Shown here piece after piece: positions 24,095 through 29,731 of a stretch of DNA of 29,731 nt (position 1 is the first letter of the stretch; every line of letters begins with the position of its first letter). A program made the position numbers and the translations under genes. Under the pieces are notes generated by a model. The model was not told the origin of the DNA. It did no database searches and was given only the letters and a program-made list of their open reading frames with translations. Source of the DNA: DATKLL01 sp035542475 (GTDB lineage: Bacteria > Desulfobacterota > Syntrophia > Syntrophales > UBA2185); contig DATKLL010000059.1 of assembly GCA_035542475.1 (NCBI GenBank), positions 1 to 29,731 of the forward strand, given 5' to 3'.

Positions 24095-25381
24095 TTAAGG
24101 GACCGGCGTCTGCATCGCTTTTCTCCGGTAACTCATATTAACGGCGGCGCGGTATGGAATCCCCGGCATACTCCGAAATACGCGACTCAAAATGCTCCAA
24201 GCGGAGTATGTCTGCCGGAAAATCCAATTATAGCCGTCCTGTAATTCCTTAACGGTCATATTTGCCGGTTGAAATACGACGTCGCTTGTATGATATTTCG
24301 ACCAGTCTCGATCAATTATACGTCCATCCTTTTCCATTCTCTCATACAAACGCGTACCGGGGAAAGGTGTGAGTATATGAAACTGGGCAGCAGCAATTTT
24401 GGTCTTTATGATAAAATCAAATGTACGCCTGAATACAGAAGGATCATCCTCATCAAGCCCTAAGATGAAACTTCCTATTATATTGATACCGGCACGATGA
24501 ATCTTCTGAATAGCATGTTCATAATCTATAGCCTTGCTCCAAGGCTTGTTTATTGCTTGGAGATTCTTCTGGGAAAGGCTCTCAAGGCCGATGAAAGCGT
24601 ATCGCCCACCGCTTCTCGCATAAAGCTCTAAAAGCTCATCATCCTTAGCAATAGTTATGGAGGTCTGTCCTCCCCATTTCTTCTTCAGTGGAATCAATTT
24701 TCTGAAGAGTTCTTTTGCATAATCCGGCTCACCGCAGATATTATCATCGGCAAACAGGAAGTCTGTCGTGTCAAACGTGCTGATTTCACTTAGCACATCT
24801 TCCACAGGTCGCATCCGGAATTTATGCCCGAATACTCCCGTGACAGCGCAGTAATCACAATTATAAGGACAACCTCTTGTTGCTTGCAGTGTATTAAAGC
24901 TCGTATACATGCTCCTGTTCAGGAGGTCACGTCTCGGTATTTTCATATGTTCCATTGAACAGAAGCTTTCCGAGCGATAGGTGGATTGTAATATCCCCGT
25001 TGAAAAATCAGCTAACAGTTTCCCCCAGACGCCTTCCGCTTCACCGATGACAACCGAGTCAGCATGTTCAAGAGCCTCTGCAGGCAATGCACTCACATGG
25101 ACACCACCCAAAACAACAGGAACTCCTCTCTTTCTGAATTCATCGGCAATGGCATAAGTGCTGGGAATTTCTGCTGTGTAACCTGTTATACCCACTAGGT
25201 CAACTTTCTGATTAAAATCTACAGGGGCGACACGGGCATCATGTATAACCACATCCCAATCTGGAGGGGTGAGGGCCGCTACAGTCGATAAACCTAAAGA
25301 TACCAGACCCGCTTTTCCATGTCGCACCTTTCCCCAGTATCCACCTTCGCTTTTTGGGAAGACTAAAATTAACTGATACAT
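24095..25381 (-). CDS. Radical SAM protein with cobalamin-binding-type N-terminal domain
   Basis: A 428-residue protein of the class with a B12-binding Rossmann domain followed by a radical SAM barrel. The N-terminal domain (about 1-130) includes DLVGITGYTAEIPSTYAIAD and VPVVLGGVHVSALPAEALEH but lacks the cobalamin-ligating DxHxxG motif, so B12 may bind base-on or not at all. The [4Fe-4S]-SAM cluster cysteines are C171, C175 and C178 in TRGCPYNCDYCAV. FLFADDNICG and FIGLESLSQKNLQ are typical later motifs. The C-terminal part (from about 350) resembles DUF4070. Known relatives modify lipids, pigments or peptides; the substrate here cannot be read. No hopanoid or pigment genes lie nearby. Confidence 0.88.
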   Translation of the reverse strand: MYQLILVFPKSEGGYWGKVRHGKAGLVSLGLSTVAALTPPDWDVVIHDARVAPVDFNQKVDLVGITGYTAEIPSTYAIADEFRKRGVPVVLGGVHVSALPAEALEHADSVVIGEAEGVWGKLLADFSTGILQSTYRSESFCSMEHMKIPRRDLLNRSMYTSFNTLQATRGCPYNCDYCAVTGVFGHKFRMRPVEDVLSEISTFDTTDFLFADDNICGEPDYAKELFRKLIPLKKKWGGQTSITIAKDDELLELYARSGGRYAFIGLESLSQKNLQAINKPWSKAIDYEHAIQKIHRAGINIIGSFILGLDEDDPSVFRRTFDFIIKTKIAAAQFHILTPFPGTRLYERMEKDGRIIDRDWSKYHTSDVVFQPANMTVKELQDGYNWIFRQTYSAWSILSRVFRSMPGIPYRAAVNMSYRRKAMQTPVP

Positions 25382-25636
25382 GTTATTATCCGTGTTGCCG
25401 AATGTTTAAAATCTCGCAATTGTGGGTGTCTTGTTGTGATCTTCGTCCAAGAACTAGGTAATCATTTTAGAGACAGGATGACTTTTATACCAACTCTTAG
25501 CAAATCACAAGCATATGTTTCCGGATCCAGGATGATCGATGATCAGTGAAAATACAGTATCCAGAATTTAGGAAATCAAATTATTTTGGTTTTGTGGTAG
25601 CTGGTAGTCTGGGTTGGCGGCCAGGCACTTTTGCAT

Positions 25637-26530
25637 CTATATTTCCCATAGCGACTGAACTACATCTTCAAACTTTGGTATTAATTGATCCGGCAAAGAA
25701 TATAGAACGTTTGCGGGAATTCCGCTGATTTCCCACACCCTTTCATCTAAAGGCGGTACATACTGCTCCCCGCTGTCTCCCAACTGCATTCCATGGACTA
25801 TATAGTCAGCTATGTGAATCACGCCCGCCTCGACAGGGTATTGTCTGGCTTCCCCCGGAAAATGATGGCAGGCTAATACCTCCTCCAGGCTCGGAGGCAG
25901 ATTCCATGATTGCGCCAACAGGCGACCTAAATCAGAATGGTCAAAACCGAGCACTTCTTTTTCAACCTCGTATAGTGGCTCCTTACTATCCTTGCAGCGA
26001 AGAATCATTTCCCTTGCCGTCTCCGGGATTTTTTTGAATATTACGAGCCGGCCTATATCATGAATAATACCGGCCGTGAAGAATAGCTCCTCGTCAGTGT
26101 CGCTCCGCAGCCCTGATGCAAGCATCCTTGCAGCCAGGCCGCAGGCCACACTATGCCTCCACATTGATTCCATACTGACGAGGTATCCCGGTATCCCTTT
26201 GAACAAACTCATGACAGATGTTGCCAAAGCAAGATCACGTACCTGCTGCGTACCTACCATAAGAAGGGCACGGCTGACCGTGTCAACTTTTGATCGAAAA
26301 CCATAAAACGCGCTATTCACAAGCCGGAGCAGTCGGGAGGTAAGTCCGGGGTCACCGCTTATTATCCCGCTTATATCCTGTATGGAAGACCGGGGATTAT
26401 TAACTGCCTCATTAATCTTGATATATATGAAGGGTAAAGATGATAATTCTACCATACCCTCCAGCATGGCTTCCGGATTCTTGAGTTTTACAAGATCGGC
26501 CTCTTGCTTTTTCCTGAAAATTGGAGACAT
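25637..26530 (-). CDS. HDOD-domain signalling protein
   Basis: A 297-residue cytoplasmic protein with an HDOD domain (about 25-225), an HD-like fold that usually lacks phosphohydrolase activity and acts as a signalling adaptor. LSSLPFIYIKINEAVNNP and ISGDPGLTSRLLRLVNSAFYG are the conserved first part. The later HD-like residues are present (WRHSVACGLAA, AGIIHDIGRL, FDHSDLGRLLA, CHHFPGEA), so H and D of the HD motif remain and a weak metal site is possible. No attached response-regulator or GGDEF domain. The leader AAAGG lies before ATG 26530. Confidence 0.88.
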   Translation of the reverse strand: MSPIFRKKQEADLVKLKNPEAMLEGMVELSSLPFIYIKINEAVNNPRSSIQDISGIISGDPGLTSRLLRLVNSAFYGFRSKVDTVSRALLMVGTQQVRDLALATSVMSLFKGIPGYLVSMESMWRHSVACGLAARMLASGLRSDTDEELFFTAGIIHDIGRLVIFKKIPETAREMILRCKDSKEPLYEVEKEVLGFDHSDLGRLLAQSWNLPPSLEEVLACHHFPGEARQYPVEAGVIHIADYIVHGMQLGDSGEQYVPPLDERVWEISGIPANVLYSLPDQLIPKFEDVVQSLWEI

Positions 26531-26818
26531 TTTTATGCCTTTTACTCGAAAGGATTCATATCTGTCATAATAAAAAGTTGCTTTGTTTAGGAGGAGAATA
26601 CCACCTCCCGCTTAAAAAATCACGCTCAAAATTCTGCACATTTCAACCAATTTTCATTGATCCGGCCCAACCATTAAATATCATCAGTATTTGAAGCAGT
26701 GGATATCGTTTTATATATGGTACCTTTGATAACAGGAATGGTTGACACCTGACTTGATACCACATGTCATGACACGTTCTGTTTAGGGTAATTCATTTCA
26801 GATCTTCTTCATCTTGTC

Positions 26819-27142
26819 TTAAGTTCTGTTTTCCTTCAATTCAACAATTATTACGTCAGTATTCGTATCTCCAATGTTTTCACCTATGTGTATATGTCCT
26901 TTCATCCAAACAACACTCCCCGCTTTGACATCAACTTCTTGCTTTCGATCATCGGGAAATGTCAAACGCCGCTTGAATGAAGACTCCGCGTACAATACGT
27001 AGTCAGGGTGAGCGTGTTGTAAAGTTCTGTCCCCAGGCTTATCGTGGTATCTAAGCACCCTAACGCGTTCATTTTCCAGAACAACCGAATACTTGTCGCC
27101 GTCTGTTTCAACAGCGTCCTGTATAATGGACTTTAATATCAT
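26819..27142 (-). CDS. Small cupin-fold protein
   Basis: A 107-residue single-domain cupin. Motif 1 is represented by DKPGDRTLQHAHPDYVLY (about 35-52, with H44 and H46), and motif 2 by AGSVVWMKGHIHIGEN (about 78-93, H87 and H89). Metal binding is therefore plausible. I chose ATG 27142 because AGGAGG precedes it closely; the open frame extends to 27187 without a leader. Function unknown; similar proteins are often annotated only as cytoplasmic cupins. It is isolated between the HDOD and cytochrome genes on the same strand. Confidence 0.82.
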   Translation of the reverse strand: MILKSIIQDAVETDGDKYSVVLENERVRVLRYHDKPGDRTLQHAHPDYVLYAESSFKRRLTFPDDRKQEVDVKAGSVVWMKGHIHIGENIGDTNTDVIIVELKENRT

Positions 27143-27317
27143 ATGTCTCCTCCTAACTTGTTGTTTTTCGGTGTCAGCAATTTCCACGTAAAACGGGAAA
27201 AATTGTTAACCCAATGCGGGTTCAGCCGATTAGTTTATGCTTTGATTATCTTTGGTGCCTAAGCCTGTATTTGATGTATGAGAGGATTGGTATGCTGAAT
27301 TCTGCTAAGGCGATAAT

Positions 27318-27869
27318 CTATTTCGACGGCATAGGGAATTGAACATAAGGATAATTGGGCATCCGATCAGGTGGCAAAGCTGCCGGCACATTCTCTCCGT
27401 CCGGGCCAAGATATTTGACGAATACATGAATAGCACGAAGATCCAATTCATTCATATCTTTGAGCGTCCACCATGGCATCGGAGGTCGAGATTTGGCGGT
27501 TCGGGCGAAGCTAACCCATTGATCCTCAGGAAAGACTGACACAAAACGCCGGAGATTCACTGCGTACGTGGTTCCCCATGGGCCGTACCAACCAAGTCTG
27601 CTACCTTTAAGCCACTGCTTTTCACCTACTGCACCTTCCGATTCGATATAATGGTCTGTGTGACAATCATTGCAGCCCCCAATTTTTACGATGTATCTGC
27701 CTCGATCCCTCATAGCCACAGACCCTTTTTCAGCCCTCCTTTGTTTCGTTTGTAAGTCTGACGTCTGTTCATTGCTTTTCTGGGCACTGGCCGTATAGGA
27801 CATCATTAAGACACCAAGCCCCAAAAGCAGGAGCATCCAGGGGATTAACCTTTTAAGGTCCTGATTCAT
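27318..27869 (-). CDS. Exported monohaem cytochrome c
   Basis: A 183-residue secreted protein with a signal peptide (hydrophobic 8-23, cleavage near SAQA, about 27-30) and one haem c site, GGCNDCHTDHY (C66, C69, H70). The distal ligand may be M131 in RPPMPWW or M139. The region IVKIGGCNDCHTDHY and the later FVKYLGPDGENVPAALPP resemble small class I cytochromes of oxidase or dehydrogenase chains, but no partner enzyme is adjacent. The leader GAGG lies six bases ahead. The gene has a candidate promoter at 27899-27928 with an inverted repeat abutting the -35 box. Confidence 0.88.
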   Translation of the reverse strand: MNQDLKRLIPWMLLLLGLGVLMMSYTASAQKSNEQTSDLQTKQRRAEKGSVAMRDRGRYIVKIGGCNDCHTDHYIESEGAVGEKQWLKGSRLGWYGPWGTTYAVNLRRFVSVFPEDQWVSFARTAKSRPPMPWWTLKDMNELDLRAIHVFVKYLGPDGENVPAALPPDRMPNYPYVQFPMPSK

Positions 27870-27898
27870 TTTTGCCTCAATCTAGCTTAATTTTGCAA

Positions 27899-27928
27899 AA
27901 TTTATCCAAGTTTTTTGTCTCCGGTCAA
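27899..27928 (-). promoter_or_regulatory. Candidate sigma-70-type promoter for the cytochrome c gene
   Basis: On the minus strand, TTGACC (27928-27923), an 18-base spacer, then TAAATT (27904-27899). The -35 box is good and the -10 box weak. The predicted start would be about 22 bases before the cytochrome ATG. A 17-bp inverted repeat directly overlaps the upstream edge of the -35 box, a usual place for a regulator. Confidence 0.35.
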
Positions 27929-27944
27929 TCAGGGAATCCCTGAT
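27928..27944. promoter_or_regulatory. 17-bp inverted repeat ATCAGGG-N3-CCCTGAT, candidate operator
   Basis: ATCAGGGAATCCCTGAT has perfect 7-bp arms around a 3-base centre. It lies about 60 bases upstream of the cytochrome c start at 27869 and touches the putative -35 box of that gene. It has no T-run after it, so it is not a terminator. I did not find a second copy in the window. The binding protein is unknown. Confidence 0.45.
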
Positions 27945-28222
27945 CTTTTACTTCTTAAACCCTGAGGTTTTTAGTTTAAAATCTTGTATTGACTGGCGTC
28001 ATCACATAAACAACTTTTTAAAAAAGCACCTTAGGTTGCATGCAGGGAATAAACTATCAAGGTAGCACGTTTCATGTCGCATTCAACGAGCTGTTTGAGA
28101 AAACGGCCTGTGACTTTGTATTTGCTATAGAGACATCCAGTCGATGTGATTTTAACAACTATTTTTGGCGGGGTTTATAGGCAAATTTTCCAAACTGACT
28201 CATTACCAGTGGCCCAATTATC

Positions 28223-28252
28223 TTGACATCCAGGGATGCGTTCCCCTATACT
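28223..28252 (+). promoter_or_regulatory. Sigma-70-type promoter for the lipoprotein gene
   Basis: TTGACA (28223-28228), an 18-base spacer, then TATACT (28247-28252). The -35 box is a perfect consensus and the -10 box differs by one base. The predicted start is near 28259, giving a 48-base leader that ends in a good Shine-Dalgarno sequence (CAGGAGA) before the ATG at 28307. The rest of the 27870-28306 gap shows no coding sequence. Confidence 0.65.
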
Positions 28253-28306
28253 TCATGATGATGGAAAGAAATTCTTATTAAAACTTTTTACTCAGGAGAA
28301 AATTAA

Positions 28307-29041
28307 ATGAGAAAAAAATGGGAGATCCTTTGCTTGTTTATTCTCATCACCCTTGTAGCTTCATGCACGGCCTACAAGGCTCAGCCGCTCCCTTTCAAAC
28401 TGCCCGACTCTTATCCGAACGTTAAAGAAGTTGCGGGCGCCAAAGTTGGAGCAAAGGCATATGCTGATTCCAGCGAGGCGAAAGAGGCCTTTGGTTTTAA
28501 TATCCGTGACGCTGGGATGCTTCCCGTGCAGGTTGTATTCGACAATCAGGGGTCACACTCATTGGAAATTATTCCCTCGCAGACCTTCCTCGAAGACAAG
28601 GAGGGAAATATCTGGCCTGTCCTCGCCAGCAATATAGCATATGACCGGGCCACGAAATACGTGCAGACAAAGGAGATATTTAAGAAAGGGGCATATGGCG
28701 GCTTTCTTGGCGCTACTGCGGGTGCCCTGGTCGGTGCGGCTATAGGGATCGTCTCAGGAAGGAATGTCGGAGAAGCGATTGGAAAAGGCGCTGCGATAGG
28801 CGCAGCCGGTGGGGGACTCATAGGCGGCGCACAGGGTGGTATGGATGCGGAAAACGCACGCCGTGCCGTAATCGAAGACCTTCAGCACAAGACCATGCAG
28901 AATAAGTCCATTGAGCCTATGGGGCTGTCCTACGGAATCATCTTCTTTCCGGGTGAAGCCCAATCTGCCAAGCAGTTACGCCTTCAGGTAGTTGAAAAGG
29001 ATACAGGGATAGTTCATCTGCTCCAGCTGAGCCCCCTTTAG
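28307..29041 (+). CDS. Lipoprotein with glycine-zipper domain
   Basis: A 244-residue lipoprotein. The signal sequence (about 6-19) ends in the lipobox LVASC with C20 lipidated. An N-terminal beta-rich part (30-120) follows, then a glycine-zipper stretch at about 127-185 (GGFLGATAGALVGAAIGIVS, later GKGAAIGAAGGGLIGGAQGG), a small-residue helical hairpin that can insert in or span a membrane. The C-terminal part is again beta-like (SYGIIFFPGEA). Similar zippers occur in outer-membrane stress lipoproteins, but I cannot name the role. It has its own strong promoter at 28223-28252 and stands alone between two leftward genes. Confidence 0.87.
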   Translation: MRKKWEILCLFILITLVASCTAYKAQPLPFKLPDSYPNVKEVAGAKVGAKAYADSSEAKEAFGFNIRDAGMLPVQVVFDNQGSHSLEIIPSQTFLEDKEGNIWPVLASNIAYDRATKYVQTKEIFKKGAYGGFLGATAGALVGAAIGIVSGRNVGEAIGKGAAIGAAGGGLIGGAQGGMDAENARRAVIEDLQHKTMQNKSIEPMGLSYGIIFFPGEAQSAKQLRLQVVEKDTGIVHLLQLSPL

Positions 29042-29106
29042 TTTGCCGACCCTTTGGCAGCGTCTTTTCTACAACTGCCTATCATGTGCTGAGCTTACTA
29101 TTGTAA

Positions 29107-29731
29107 CTACTCGTAATTCATTTTGAATGTCTGTTGCATATACTCAAGAAATTTATTGGAGTGTCTCATATACGTAATCCATAGGTGATATTCCTTTTCA
29201 TTCGGCATGTTTATAATATCGGCGTACATCGATGGATAAATTAGAAGGGGGATATTGTCAAGCTGATAAACCCCCGTGAGCTGTGCAACGGCAAGGGAGA
29301 GCACTTTCCACGGCAGATTTTCCGGGTCGATTACCAGGACTTTGATACCATTCAAAAGTTCAGACAAATTTATTCCCACATCTGATTGATTTACAATCAT
29401 AACGGCTTTTAGACAACCCTTGTAGACAAGAGAATAAGATCTCCATTTTCTAATAAAGCCGAGCCGGCCGGCAACATTTTCCAGGGATCCATCGACGGCT
29501 TCCTTATGTGCTAAATTCAATACGTCCAATAACAAGCCGCCGGAGTAGTATTTGTAAAATTGATTCATCTCCCATAATTCGGAATAGGTGCTTTCGTGCA
29601 ATGACCATCCCTGCGGCAGCTGGGTTTGAGGTTTTGTTACGGGAAATGTCACATAAGAGAAAAGATCAAGAGAGCAGACGCGGGGGTCGCTCAGTTCCCT
29701 GGCGAAGCCGCCGAAGACACGGTCAGGAAAT
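29107..29731 (-). CDS. Unrecognised protein, 5' end outside the window
   Basis: At least 207 residues in one open frame from the right edge to TAG at 29107-29109. A GTG at 29652 could be mistaken for the start, but the frame stays open to the window edge and that extra part (PDRVFGGFARELSDPRVCSL) reads like protein, so the true start probably lies beyond 29731. Visible segments include PQGWSLHESTYSELWEMNQF, FYKYYSGGLLLDVLNLA and VYQLDNIPLLIYPSMYADI. The mix of helices and strands suggests a cytoplasmic alpha/beta domain. I see no catalytic motif, membrane segment or known family. Confidence 0.65.
   Translation of the reverse strand, partial: FPDRVFGGFARELSDPRVCSLDLFSYVTFPVTKPQTQLPQGWSLHESTYSELWEMNQFYKYYSGGLLLDVLNLAHKEAVDGSLENVAGRLGFIRKWRSYSLVYKGCLKAVMIVNQSDVGINLSELLNGIKVLVIDPENLPWKVLSLAVAQLTGVYQLDNIPLLIYPSMYADIINMPNEKEYHLWITYMRHSNKFLEYMQQTFKMNYE

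Noticed and set aside
25546..25728. 60-residue plus-strand open frame
   Set aside because: No leader, overlaps the end of the HDOD gene and has no recognisable features.
26765..26774. TGTCATGACA palindrome between the HDOD and cupin genes
   Set aside because: Ten bases only, no second copy and no promoter nearby; could be chance.

Overview
The window is a bacterial chromosomal segment with dense genes, Shine-Dalgarno leaders, Tat signals and lipoboxes. It suggests a Gram-negative anaerobic or facultatively anaerobic respirer. Gene content (a Tat-exported formate dehydrogenase with a quinone-side cytochrome b, a quinol NO reductase, Ku/LigD, a cobalamin-type radical SAM protein, an HDOD protein) would fit Desulfobacterota or Nitrospirota, but no rRNA or marker gene is present to settle this. 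I see no tRNA, rRNA, CRISPR array, insertion sequence or phage gene.

Layout. Left edge (1-239, minus): the 5' part of an exported protein of unknown function. 628-8865 (plus): a compact formate dehydrogenase operon. It encodes a large multi-cluster ferredoxin, a TorD-like chaperone, a small Tat protein, the molybdopterin catalytic subunit (Cys form), the four-cluster iron-sulfur subunit, a small lipoprotein, the cytochrome b subunit and a membrane-anchored PLD-like protein; several junctions overlap. 9001-9506: a decayed marC-like gene. 9607-12046 (minus): an apparent operon of a small helical protein, HAD phosphatase, TDT/SLAC1-type transporter and universal stress protein. 12099-12609 (minus): remnants of a glycogen-synthase-like gene. 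12881-15154 (plus): a complete quinol-type NO reductase, followed at 15368-16414 by a TTHB210/DUF5602-like protein and a Tat-exported cupredoxin. 16444-18861: a DUF72 protein and a secreted protein that may be a cysteine hydrolase. 18914-22337: divergent ligD and ku, a minimal bacterial NHEJ set. 22364-27869 (minus): exported and membrane proteins, nitroreductase, radical SAM protein, HDOD protein, cupin and monohaem cytochrome c. 28307-29041 (plus): a glycine-zipper lipoprotein behind a very good sigma-70-like promoter. 29107-29731 (minus): a gene running off the right edge.

How they may work together. Formate oxidation outside the membrane would feed electrons through the iron-sulfur subunit and cytochrome b into quinone, and the quinol NO reductase could use that quinol to reduce NO to N2O. 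The sequence supports more than metabolic plausibility. A 17-bp inverted repeat, TAGGTA-N5-TACCTA, lies 160-190 bp upstream of both the formate dehydrogenase operon (452-468) and the NO reductase gene (12678-12694), and I found no other copy in the intergenic regions I checked. Its core, GGT-N7-ACC, matches the recognition pattern I recall for NorR, the NO-responsive enhancer-binding activator. I therefore propose that formate oxidation and NO detoxification are under one NO-responsive control. The regulator is not in the window and I could not find a clean sigma-54 -24/-12 promoter, so the identity of the regulator is an inference.
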